From positions 1 through 14,420 of the forward strand of contig JBFISM010000095.1 of the NCBI GenBank assembly GCA_041608535.1: DNA of 14,420 bases. The letters run 5' to 3'. Source of the DNA: JBFISM01 sp041608535. GTDB taxonomy: Bacteria > Actinomycetota > Acidimicrobiia > Spongiisociales > UBA5794. The position numbers and the translations under genes are program-made. Under the pieces are notes generated by a model. It worked only from the letters and a program-made list of their open reading frames with translations. It was not told where the DNA came from and did not search any database. This document shows positions 1 through 5,482 of the stretch, in pieces; the stretch's first letter is position 1, and each line of letters opens with the position of its first letter.

Positions 1-40
1 CCCTGCACCCGCAAACACTGAACCGCACTGAAACACCTCC

Positions 41-52
41 GGCGAGAACTCG
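41..52. repeat. 12-bp direct repeat, first copy (second copy 191-202)
   Basis: GGCGAGAACTCG occurs here and again, identically, at 191-202, exactly 150 bp later. The core CGAGAACTCG is nearly palindromic (CGAG-AA-CTCG). The two copies bracket hairpins 1 to 4 of the structured stretch. They could be remnants of a duplicated unit or protein-binding sites; nothing in the sequence decides between these. Confidence 0.55.
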
Positions 53-70
53 GGGGACGGAAGGGGGTGT

Positions 71-223
71 TCGAGGGGGAACGACTCCGTCGTGCCCCCT
101 CGATCTGGTCGCAGCGACCCGAGCGGTGCGACCAGGAGAAAAGCAGCGCGCCCCGACAGGGGCGCTCGCATGGAGCCCAAGCAAAGCTTGGGCGAGAACT
201 CGATTCGAGCCTGCTCGAATCGA
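71..223. repeat. Array of five tandem hairpins next to tRNA-Ser
   Basis: No protein-like reading frame is seen here. Five inverted repeats follow one another. (1) 71-103: arms TCGAGGGGG/CCCCCTCGA plus an inner ACGAC/GTCGT stem and TCC loop. (2) 105-135: CTGGTCGCA/TGCGACCAG. (3) 148-165: GCGCCCC/GGGGCGC with loop GACA. (4) 175-193: GCCCAAGC/GCTTGGGC with loop AAA. (5) 200-223: TCGATTCGAG/CTCGAATCGA with loop CCTG. Stems are 7 to 14 bp and perfect or with a single mismatch, and gaps are 1 to 12 bases. Stem sequences differ from one another, so this is not a simple repeat array. It could be a structured RNA, a strong 3' end region for the tRNA transcript, or a recombination or replication-arrest site. 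Confidence 0.7.
139..165 (-). terminator. Candidate intrinsic terminator for the tRNA-Ser transcript
   Basis: Read on the minus strand, the 7-bp GC stem GCGCCCC/GGGGCGC (loop TGTC) is followed after GCTGC by TTTT (142-139). This is the only hairpin of the upstream array with a T run on the side facing away from the tRNA. The T run begins five bases after the stem, so it is not a textbook terminator. Confidence 0.4.
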
Positions 224-231
224 AATCCCAG

Positions 232-321
232 CGGAGAGGGAGGGATTTGAACCCTCGAGGAGGTTCAACACCCCCTACTCGCTTAGCAGGCGAGCGCCTT
301 CGACCGCTCGGCCACCTCTCC
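232..321 (-). tRNA. tRNA-Ser (anticodon GCT)
   Basis: The minus strand folds as a 90-nt type II tRNA. The acceptor stem is GGAGAGG (321-315) with CCTCTCC (239-233) and discriminator G at 232. The D arm has GCCGAGCGGTC. The anticodon stem CTCGC/GCGAG carries loop CTGCTAA, giving anticodon GCT at 287-285, which reads AGC/AGU serine codons. A long variable arm follows, typical of serine tRNAs, and the T loop reads GGTTCAAATCC. The 3' CCA is not encoded. The gene sits downstream of the ACT-domain gene on the same strand, with its own possible -10 element at 333-338. Confidence 0.95.
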
Positions 322-332
322 TTGTCGACCCG

Positions 333-338
333 AGGTTA
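333..338 (-). promoter_or_regulatory. Possible -10 element of tRNA-Ser
   Basis: The minus strand reads TAACCT, ending 11 bases before the first base of the mature tRNA. No good -35 hexamer is visible 16-18 bases upstream. It matches the TANNNT pattern seen at other starts in this window. Confidence 0.3.
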
Positions 339-351
339 GTTGGATGTCACG

Positions 352-372
352 GCCCGCTCCGCAGAGACGGGC
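352..372 (-). terminator. Hairpin just after the ACT-domain gene
   Basis: Arms GCCCG and CGGGC are extended by CTC/GAG with one bulged A, around loop CGCA. The hairpin begins four bases after the stop codon of the ACT gene. It lacks a T run, so it is either a weak terminator or a 3' mRNA-stabilising structure that separates this gene from the tRNA promoter. Confidence 0.4.
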
Positions 373-375
373 TCG

Positions 376-753
376 TCACCCCATGTGGCGCTCAGCGGTG
401 TCTGGATCGTCAACGGCCAGGGCGAAGTGCAGGCGATCATCGTCACTGGGGATGAGGTAGACGGCTTCGATGTTCACTCCGGTGCCGGCCAGGGCATCCG
501 CCAGGTCGGCGAGCGCACCGGGCTGGTCGTCGAGGCTGGCCCGGACAACGCGATGTTCGGTGAATTCGAGACCGGCGTGATTGAGGACCATGCGTGCGTC
601 GTCCTCGTTGTCGACGACCATCTTCACGACCCCATCCGGACCGGTGGTCATCGCGGCGAGCGACTGAATGTTCACCCCCGCATCTCCCAGTTGACGTGCT
701 ACCCGAGCGAGCTGGCCCGGCTCGTTGGCGAGGTGTACGGAGAATTCGATCAC
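376..753 (-). CDS. Tandem ACT-domain protein (amino-acid-binding regulator type)
   Basis: The 125-residue soluble protein is made of two ACT domains, about residues 3-64 and 68-122. Each opens with the typical hydrophobic strand and the ligand-loop pattern (N-E-P-G-Q-L-A near 10-16; D-D-Q-P-G-A-L near 75-81) followed by a helix and GVNI. ACT domains bind small ligands, usually amino acids. Stand-alone pairs like this lack a catalytic domain, so a regulatory or sensing role is likely, but the ligand cannot be read from sequence. The start is GTG at 753; a TATGCT -10 element ends six bases upstream, which implies a leaderless mRNA. The gene diverges from the hemolysin III-type gene across a roughly 100-bp gap. 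Confidence 0.85.
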   Translation of the reverse strand: MIEFSVHLANEPGQLARVARQLGDAGVNIQSLAAMTTGPDGVVKMVVDNEDDARMVLNHAGLEFTEHRVVRASLDDQPGALADLADALAGTGVNIEAVYLIPSDDDRLHFALAVDDPDTAERHMG

Positions 754-759
754 CCGTCC

Positions 760-765
760 AGCATA
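760..765 (-). promoter_or_regulatory. -10 element of the ACT gene, leaderless start
   Basis: TATGCT on the minus strand, six bases before the GTG start. No ribosome-binding site precedes the GTG, so transcription probably begins at or next to the start codon. Confidence 0.5.
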
Positions 766-780
766 GATCCATGACCCGGT

Positions 781-803
781 GCCCAGCTAGCCCCCGGCTG
801 GGC
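781..803. repeat. Hairpin in the divergent intergenic region
   Basis: GCCCAGC (781-787) and GCTGGGC (797-803) form a perfect 7-bp stem around a 9-base loop. It lies between two divergent promoters, so it is not a terminator for either flanking gene. An operator role is possible. Confidence 0.35.
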
Positions 804-849
804 TGAAAGCGGGGACGACAGACCCATTTCGATCGCCGCGACCCGCAGC

Positions 850-855
850 TACGAT
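850..855 (+). promoter_or_regulatory. -10 element of the hemolysin III-type gene, leaderless start
   Basis: TACGAT is followed by exactly seven bases and then ATG at 863. This spacing puts the transcription start on the ATG. It makes the earlier in-frame ATG at 854, which lies inside the -10 element, an unlikely start. Confidence 0.5.
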
Positions 856-862
856 GCCGCCC

Positions 863-1537
863 ATGGATTCACCGCAGGTGGATCGGTGGACCCTGGGCCC
901 GATGCAGAATCCCGTGCGGGGCATGCTGCACGGTGGGGCTGCCGTTCTCTCGCTCATCGGTGGCGCCGCGCTGGTGCTACGCCCCCACACCTGGCCGGGC
1001 CGTTTCGCCGTTCTCGTATTCGGGTTGGGTCTTGTTGCGCTGTACACAACGAGCAGCCTGTACCACTCGATTCCGTGGCGCCGGCTGTGGAAGAAGCGCA
1101 TGCAGCGACTCGACCACTCGATGATCTTCGTCCTGATCGCCGCCAGCTACACCCCGGTGGCGGCCTTTGCGCTCGACGGCGCCTTGCGCATCGCGGCGCT
1201 GGTGGTGCCGTGGGCGGTAGCGGCGGTTGGGATCGGTCAGCAGGCCTTCTTCCCTCGCGACCGCAACACCTTCGCGGTGGCCCTGATGACTGCGCTCGGG
1301 TGGATCGCCATCGTGCTGATGTGGCCAATCGCCGCAGCAGCGGGCGTGGCGGCGGTGGCACTCATCGCCACCGGGGGGATTCTCTACACCGTGGGCATGG
1401 TGATCCTGGTGACCAACCGTCCCAGGCTGTGGCCCCGGGTGTTCTCGTATCACGAACTGTTCCACGTATTCGTGGTGACCGCATCCGCTTTTCACTTTGC
1501 GGCCACGTGGCGCTACCTCGTGCCGCTCGGCGTGTAG
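863..1537 (+). CDS. Hemolysin III / PAQR-family membrane protein
   Basis: This 224-residue integral membrane protein has about seven hydrophobic segments. It carries the metal-site pattern of the HlyIII/PAQR superfamily: S64-x3-H68 (SSLYH), D84 (LDHS) and H197-x3-H201 (YHELFH). In structurally studied relatives these residues bind a zinc ion in a hydrolase-like pocket. Family names refer to a Bacillus hemolysin, but most bacterial members have no proven haemolytic role, so a membrane-lipid or metal-related function is only inferred. Length is normal for the family. An ATG at 854 would add three residues, but the TACGAT element there favours 863. The stop codon lies 3 bp from that of the convergent decarboxylase gene. 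Confidence 0.88.
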   Translation: MDSPQVDRWTLGPMQNPVRGMLHGGAAVLSLIGGAALVLRPHTWPGRFAVLVFGLGLVALYTTSSLYHSIPWRRLWKKRMQRLDHSMIFVLIAASYTPVAAFALDGALRIAALVVPWAVAAVGIGQQAFFPRDRNTFAVALMTALGWIAIVLMWPIAAAAGVAAVALIATGGILYTVGMVILVTNRPRLWPRVFSYHELFHVFVVTASAFHFAATWRYLVPLGV

Positions 1538-1540
1538 CCG

Positions 1541-2905
1541 CTAGTCGATCGCCGCCCACGTCCGCAGGATCGCATCGCTCGCCACGATGACATCGTCGGC
1601 CGTCGTCGCCCAGCTCGACACGCTGAGCCGCATCGCCCGCCTGCCGTACCACGTCGTTCCCCCGGCCCACAGCACACCACCGGACTGCACCGCAGCCACG
1701 ACGGCGTCGGTGACCGCATCGTCGCCAAACGCCACCAGGACTTGGTTGAGCACTGGCGGCACCAAGATCTCGGCGCCGCCGGCGGCCAACCGAGCTGCGA
1801 ATTCGGCCGCCCGATCACACAGCCGATCGACCAGACCGGCAATGCCCCGCCGGCCGAGAGTGGCGATTGCGGCGTACATGTCTACTGCGCGGAGCCGCTG
1901 TGACATCTGCAGCCCGAGGTGCATCGGTGCTCGACCGGCCTCCTCGCCGAGGTAGGCCGCATCGGCCGCCATCGCCCGGCGCAGGTCTTCGCCGCGAGCG
2001 CAGATGGCGACCCCGCAGTCATAGGGAAGGTTGGGCCACTTGTGACCGTCGGTGCTCCACGAATCCGCCAGGGCCACACCATCGACGAGATGACTGCGTG
2101 CCGGGGAGGCGGCCGCCCACAGACCGAACGCACCATCGACGTGCAGCCACGCCCTCCCATTGCAGGCCTCGGCGATGGAGCGAAACGGATCGCTGTATCC
2201 GGTGTCGACGTTGCCCGCCTGGGACAACACGATCGTGGGCCGATCGGAGATCGCCGCAGCCACTGCACCGGCGTCCATGCGTCCGTAGCGGTCCGTTGGC
2301 ACCCAGGTGACGGAATCGCGACCCAAGCCCACCGCGCCGAGCGCCTTGATCACTGACACGTGGGTCTCCGTCCCCGCCACGATGTCGACAGGTGGCGCAC
2401 CCACGAGCCCCCGCCGTTGGGCATCCCAACCGTGTGCCGCCAGCACCGCATCACGTGCGGCAATGATGCAGATGAGATTGGCAACCGACGCACCGGAGCA
2501 GAATGCCGCAACGCTGTGCTCGGGGAGGTCGACGAGCTCCGTCACCCAGCGGGCTGCGACGGCATCGATCATCGCACCAACCGGTGACATCGCAGGGAGG
2601 GCGACGTTCTGATCCCACGCCGTCGCCAGCACGTGTGCAGCCACCGCAGCAGGCAAGGCGCCACCGTTGACGAATCCGAAGTAGCGGCCGCCGGTACTCA
2701 CCATGGTCGCCGGCGATCCCACCTCGTCGAGCAACGCAAGCACGTCACTCGGATCGATACCGTCCTCCGGTAACGGACCATCGAACCGTGGCAATGCGGC
2801 CAGCGCCTCGGGCGGCGGTGACACGCTCCGCTGTGCGGCCCCGGCGATGTATGCGGTGGCGAGTTCGGCGGCGGTGCGGATGGGATCGAGATCGGGCCGC
2901 GGCAT
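1541..2905 (-). CDS. PLP-dependent group II amino-acid decarboxylase
   Basis: The 454-residue enzyme belongs to the pyridoxal-phosphate-dependent decarboxylase family (aromatic-amino-acid, glutamate and aspartate decarboxylase relatives). H182 (TETHVS) fits the residue that stacks on the PLP ring. D257 (WLHVDGAFG) should contact the pyridine nitrogen, and K289 in DGHKW should form the Schiff base. Family members usually have P-HKW; the DGHKWPNLPYDCG version is a recognisable subgroup variant. The substrate cannot be told from these motifs. No signal peptide is seen, so it is cytoplasmic. The ATG at 2905 follows a TAACGT -10 element by eight bases and has no ribosome-binding site. The gene is transcribed away from the USP operon's 3' end and has its own promoter. 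Confidence 0.9.
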   Translation of the reverse strand: MPRPDLDPIRTAAELATAYIAGAAQRSVSPPPEALAALPRFDGPLPEDGIDPSDVLALLDEVGSPATMVSTGGRYFGFVNGGALPAAVAAHVLATAWDQNVALPAMSPVGAMIDAVAARWVTELVDLPEHSVAAFCSGASVANLICIIAARDAVLAAHGWDAQRRGLVGAPPVDIVAGTETHVSVIKALGAVGLGRDSVTWVPTDRYGRMDAGAVAAAISDRPTIVLSQAGNVDTGYSDPFRSIAEACNGRAWLHVDGAFGLWAAASPARSHLVDGVALADSWSTDGHKWPNLPYDCGVAICARGEDLRRAMAADAAYLGEEAGRAPMHLGLQMSQRLRAVDMYAAIATLGRRGIAGLVDRLCDRAAEFAARLAAGGAEILVPPVLNQVLVAFGDDAVTDAVVAAVQSGGVLWAGGTTWYGRRAMRLSVSSWATTADDVIVASDAILRTWAAID

Positions 2906-2913
2906 CGGCGACG

Positions 2914-2919
2914 ACGTTA
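2914..2919 (-). promoter_or_regulatory. -10 element of the decarboxylase gene, leaderless start
   Basis: TAACGT on the minus strand, eight bases before the ATG at 2905, with no purine-rich ribosome-binding site in between. No clear -35 hexamer is seen. Confidence 0.45.
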
Positions 2920-3018
2920 CCGGCTGCGTGCGAGCACGCCGGCGGCAGGTTCGGCCGAGCCTCCGTCACCGTCGTGGGGGCGTTCTGTTGCTCTGATCGA
3001 CTGCGCCAGAGCTCGAGT

Positions 3019-3041
3019 CTCCGCCGGGTCAGCCGGCGGAG
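3019..3041 (-). terminator. Stop-codon-spanning hairpin ending the USP operon
   Basis: CTCCGCCGG (3019-3027) and CCGGCGGAG (3033-3041) form a perfect 9-bp GC stem with a 5-base loop. The TGA stop (3031-3029) of the short USP gene lies in the loop and the last four sense codons lie in one arm. There is no T run after it, so it is a non-canonical terminator or a 3' stability element. Confidence 0.5.
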
Positions 3042-3478
3042 TCGTCGGTCTTCACCACCAGCACGTCGCAATGGGCGGCGTGGATGATTCCGTGACTGGT
3101 CGAGCCGAGCAGCAGGGAGCGCACCTCGCCGGCGCCGCGATTGCCGACCACGATGAGATCGGCACCGACCTCTTCCGCATACCGCGCCACCGTGCTCGGT
3201 GGATAGCCGGTCAGCTCGACCTTCTCCACCACGACGGATGTATCGTCGATGATGTGGTCGAGCCGGCTCCACACGTGGTCTCGCTCGGTGCGAAGCTGAT
3301 CGAGAAACGTCGCACTGACTCCCCCCGGATCGGCGTACACCGCCCACGGCAGGTGGAACGCGTTGACCAGGTGGAGATCGGCGCCACGCAGCTCCGCCTC
3401 TGCAATGGCATGTTCCGCCACTTTGGCCGCCCGATCCGAATCGTCGACGGCGGCAATGACGATTGCACTGCGGTTCAT
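3029..3478 (-). CDS. Single-domain universal stress protein (UspA family, ATP-binding type)
   Basis: The 149-residue protein is one Usp domain. The N-terminal strand carries VDDSD (11-15), where the family's conserved Asp contacts the adenine. The C-terminal nucleotide motif G-x2-G-x9-G-S is intact: G112, G115, G125, S126, followed by ILxxAHCDVLVV-type strands. It should therefore bind ATP. Members of this family help cells survive hypoxia, starvation or redox stress, and the biochemical output is mostly unknown. It lies 25 bp downstream of a second USP gene on the same strand, with a good ribosome-binding site (AGAAGGAG, 5-6 bases before the ATG). The pair is therefore probably one operon, second gene here. 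Confidence 0.92.
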   Translation of the reverse strand: MNRSAIVIAAVDDSDRAAKVAEHAIAEAELRGADLHLVNAFHLPWAVYADPGGVSATFLDQLRTERDHVWSRLDHIIDDTSVVVEKVELTGYPPSTVARYAEEVGADLIVVGNRGAGEVRSLLLGSTSHGIIHAAHCDVLVVKTDDSAG

Positions 3479-3503
3479 GATCCGCTCCTTCTCGCCGGTG
3501 ACG

Positions 3504-4304
3504 CTACACAGGCGAATTCACAACGACCACCGGTCGGTGTGATCGACGTACCACGCCCGTGGCCACGCTGCCCATGACGATCCGTCGCAGTCCGGATTTG
3601 CCGGTGGTGGTCATCACACACAGCGCATCCTCATCCATGAAGTCCATCAGGCTGTCGACGGGCTCGGCGCCGTGGAGCACCTCGAACTCGCCATCGACGC
3701 CATCATCCACCCGATCGGCCAGACGCTTGACGTAACCATGCTCCGCCGTGACACCGGCCTTGGCGGCCGCAGCCTGCTCGTCCGGGGAGACGACGGTGAC
3801 CACCCACAGCGGCACCCCCAGGAACCGAGCCCAGCTCATCGCCGGAGTCAGGGCGACTTCGGCTGCCGGCGATCCGTCCACGGGGACGACCACCCGTTGC
3901 ACATCGAGCGATGCGCCGGCGTGTGGGCCCACGAGCAGCACCGGATCGCGTACGTTCCGTACGACCTTCTCTGCGATGGATCCGAGGTGACCGTCGTGGA
4001 GTCCGAGCTTCGCCGAGGTTGCCATCGCCACCAGTGTTTCCCCACTCGCGGCTTCCTCGATGGGGCGGGCGACGTCGTGGGTGACGACCACATCGACCGA
4101 CACCGTCGTCCCCGCATCACCCAGGCCATCTGCGATGGCTTTGAGCTGCGTCAGGCGGTAATCGCGCTCTTCGGGCGTGACCACAGCGCTCAGCAGCCTG
4201 ACATCGACCCCGAGGCGGCGTGCGATCTCGACGGCTACCGGGATCACTCGCTCCGAGTTCTGCTCACCATCGAGCGGGACGACGACGCTCTTGACACTCT
4301 GCAT
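3504..4304 (-). CDS. Tandem-domain universal stress protein
   Basis: The 266-residue protein has two Usp domains, about residues 4-127 and 134-264. Each starts with the VVVPLDG/VVVPVDGS strand-loop holding the conserved Asp. The C-terminal copy has a compact glycine motif, G235-x2-G238-x6-G245-S246, three residues shorter than the usual G-x2-G-x9-G-S. The N-terminal copy keeps only the late GS part (LHDGHLGS), so nucleotide binding may be weaker or limited to one domain. Double-domain USPs are prominent members of the mycobacterial dormancy regulon. The start is ATG at 4304 with GGAGG six bases upstream. It is the first gene of a two-gene USP operon and the nearest gene to the CBS/kinase block. 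Confidence 0.92.
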   Translation of the reverse strand: MQSVKSVVVPLDGEQNSERVIPVAVEIARRLGVDVRLLSAVVTPEERDYRLTQLKAIADGLGDAGTTVSVDVVVTHDVARPIEEAASGETLVAMATSAKLGLHDGHLGSIAEKVVRNVRDPVLLVGPHAGASLDVQRVVVPVDGSPAAEVALTPAMSWARFLGVPLWVVTVVSPDEQAAAAKAGVTAEHGYVKRLADRVDDGVDGEFEVLHGAEPVDSLMDFMDEDALCVMTTTGKSGLRRIVMGSVATGVVRRSHRPVVVVNSPV

Positions 4305-4324
4305 GACCGACCTCCAACGTTCTT

Positions 4325-4403
4325 CAGATCTGGTCTACCAAACCTGGCGCCCATTTGCGAGATCTCAGGTTCGGCCGACCAGGTCTGGCCACTCAGATCT
4401 GGT
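4325..4403 (-). promoter_or_regulatory. Promoter region of the USP operon with paired repeats
   Basis: The 11-base sequence TCAGATCTGGT occurs at 4325-4335 and again at 4393-4403, 68 bp apart; each contains the palindrome CAGATCTG. Between them are AACCTG...CAGGTT arms and the palindrome GACC-T-GGTC (minus strand) flanked by GGCC on both sides. These look like operator elements for stress control, but I cannot place a convincing -10/-35 pair or a clear DosR-type box here. Confidence 0.4.
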
Positions 4404-4438
4404 GCCGGGGTGGGGCGTCATCGACGTCCCACCCCGGC
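4404..4438. terminator. Long GC-rich hairpin upstream of the USP operon
   Basis: GCCGGGGTGGG (4404-4414) pairs with CCCACCCCGGC (4428-4438). An inner CGTC/GACG stem around loop ATC extends it through a G-T wobble to about 16 bp. On the plus strand it is followed by TCTAGCT, not a clean T run. It most likely isolates the USP promoter from the neighbouring gene-poor stretch, perhaps as an old terminator of the DoxX-like remnant. Confidence 0.5.
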
Positions 4439-4608
4439 TCTAGCTCGGCTCGTGGGATGGATCACCTGAGGCATGGACGCTGCGTCGCCGGTTCCGGCGG
4501 CGTGGATGAGCATCCCAACCCGGCAACCCCACCTGCCTGAGCGGCGGTGAGACCACCGGGCACCATCGCAGGGACCTCGTGTCCGCCGGTGCACCGGTGC
4601 TGCATGTG

Positions 4609-4722
4609 AAGTTGCGCAGCGACCCATACCCAAACGAGCAGCACCGTCCCGGAGTAGACGGTGAGCCTTGTGGTGATACCCAGCGTGAGGCCGATGCCGA
4701 GTCCGCACGACCCGAGCCGTAG
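4609..4722 (-). pseudogene. Probable remnant of a DoxX-family membrane protein
   Basis: In a minus-strand frame, residues encoded by 4722-4609 read like the conserved core of DoxX-family quinone-linked membrane proteins. A glycine-rich helix (GLGIGLTLGI) is followed by T-T-R-L and a second hydrophobic helix (SGTVLLVWVWVA). Family members typically run to about 150-180 residues with four helices. Here the preceding frame (to an ATG at 4752 or 4809) and the following frame (to a stop near 4462) do not look like the rest of the family. A decayed gene is the likeliest reading. A chance hydrophobic frame is the alternative; the match is from memory of the family, not from an alignment. Confidence 0.35.
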
Positions 4723-4914
4723 TGGGTCTCCCGCTGCACTCGTACCCGACATGACGTCGGCGCCACGGGCGGGGAGACCCAAAGAGCTGTGTCGGTGCCG
4801 GCAACACAAGCCCGCCGCGCATGGTCAGGCGTGCTCCATGGCATACGACGGCGGGTGGCATGGCTGCTCCGTTCCAACTGCTGTCATCGTCGATGGTTGC
4901 CCTGAGGTCGATTA

Positions 4915-4928
4915 GGGCCGGTCGACCC
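4915..4928. promoter_or_regulatory. DosR-like palindromic box upstream of the CBS gene
   Basis: The 14-mer GGGCCGGTCGACCC, preceded by TTA, has the GGG-N8-CCC layout of the mycobacterial DosR/DevR box (TTSGGGACTWWAGTCCCSAA). Both outer G and C triplets match, as do the inner C and G. It is about 130 bp before the CBS start, far for direct activation, so it could instead have served the lost minus-strand gene. Confidence 0.4.
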
Positions 4929-4957
4929 GCACCGCATCCCACAGGTCCCAAAATCTT

Positions 4958-4972
4958 CGGGGATCGGCCCCG
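4958..4972. promoter_or_regulatory. Second GGG...CCC palindrome upstream of the CBS gene
   Basis: CGGGGATCGGCCCCG has CGGG and CCCG arms separated by seven bases. This is the same arm layout as the distal box before the PNPOx-devR pair (7862-7876 region). Its centre is about 43 bp (four helical turns) from the centre of the 4915-4928 box. It may be the proximal regulator site for the CBS-kinase transcript, but no -10 element is obvious downstream. Confidence 0.35.
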
Positions 4973-5056
4973 GCTTTTGCGGACCTTCTGCCCTGTTCGC
5001 CGCGTTTGGGGCCAACAACGATGCTGGTACACGTCAATGTCGTCAAGGGGGCCGCC

Positions 5057-5434
5057 ATGCAGCTCGCAACCGTCGTATCGCCCGAGATCGTGGAGATGCC
5101 ACCCGATACCAGTCTCATTGCGGCGGCGCGGGCAATGCGCAGCCAGGAACTCGGATCGGTGGCCGTGATGCGGGATTCCGAGCTCGTGGGGATCTTCACC
5201 GAGCGCGATCTGCTGCATGCCGTGGCCGACGGAGCCGACCTCGCGGAGGGACACATCGGTGAATGGATGACGGCGCCCGCCGACACGGTGGATGTGACGA
5301 TGGAGATCCGTGATGCGGCAGAGTGGATGCTGGCCAGCGGATACCGGCACCTCCCGGTGATCGAGGACGAGAAGGTGGTCGGCATGGTCAGCATCAAAGA
5401 CGTGATGTGGGGCATCACAGCCGACGAGCTCTGA
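5057..5434 (+). CDS. Two-CBS-domain protein (hypoxic response protein type)
   Basis: The 125-residue cytoplasmic protein is built almost entirely of a CBS pair (Bateman module). Repeat 1 spans about residues 8-65 (LGSVAVMRDSELVGIFTERD) and repeat 2 about 75-122 (YRHLPVIEDEKVVGMVSIKD). CBS pairs bind adenine nucleotides and report cell energy state. Stand-alone pairs of this size include mycobacterial Hrp1 (Rv2626c), a DosR-regulon protein; similarity of role is inferred from context. ATG 5057 is chosen because AAGGGGG lies five bases upstream; an earlier in-frame TTG at 5006 has no such site. The sensor kinase gene follows 48 bp downstream on the same strand and may be co-transcribed. Confidence 0.9.
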   Translation: MQLATVVSPEIVEMPPDTSLIAAARAMRSQELGSVAVMRDSELVGIFTERDLLHAVADGADLAEGHIGEWMTAPADTVDVTMEIRDAAEWMLASGYRHLPVIEDEKVVGMVSIKDVMWGITADEL

Positions 5435-5469
5435 GGAGATCCGCCGCCAGGGCCGTGGCATCCATGGCG

Positions 5470-5475
5470 TAGCAT
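5470..5475 (+). promoter_or_regulatory. -10 element of the sensor kinase gene, leaderless start
   Basis: TAGCAT is followed by seven bases and then the ATG at 5483, and no ribosome-binding site is present. This suggests the kinase also has its own promoter inside the 48-bp gap after the CBS gene. Confidence 0.4.
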
Positions 5476-5482
5476 CGCACCG

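Larger units (their letters stand above)
4439..5056. other. Gene-poor stretch between the USP and CBS genes
   Basis: About 620 bp without a convincing intact gene. It contains a short DoxX-like segment on the minus strand (4609-4722) and two GGG...CCC palindromic boxes (4915-4928, 4958-4972) upstream of the CBS gene. The long minus-strand frame that crosses it continues antisense through the CBS gene and has shadow-like composition. Loss of a former minus-strand membrane gene would explain the space. Confidence 0.5.

Noticed and set aside
71..223. Possible CRISPR array or SRP/tmRNA gene in the hairpin region
   Set aside because: Stem sequences differ from one another, with no equal-length spacers. 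The conserved SRP apical loop and the tmRNA tRNA-like ends are not present.
232..260. Integration site of a mobile element at the tRNA-Ser 3' end
   Set aside because: No second copy of the tRNA 3' sequence and no integrase or transposase gene lies in the window.
67..455. Small plus-strand open frames over the hairpins and the tRNA
   Set aside because: They run through the tRNA gene and the hairpins, lack ribosome-binding sites and have no protein-like pattern.
4325..4403. DosR-type box in the USP promoter
   Set aside because: No GGG...CCC palindrome with 7-8 base spacing is present; the palindromes here (CAGATCTG, GACCTGGTC) are of another kind.
4418..5461. Minus-strand open frame of 347 codons across the gene-poor stretch and the CBS gene
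   Set aside because: Arg/His/Gly-rich composition and full overlap with the well-supported CBS gene; no recognisable domain.
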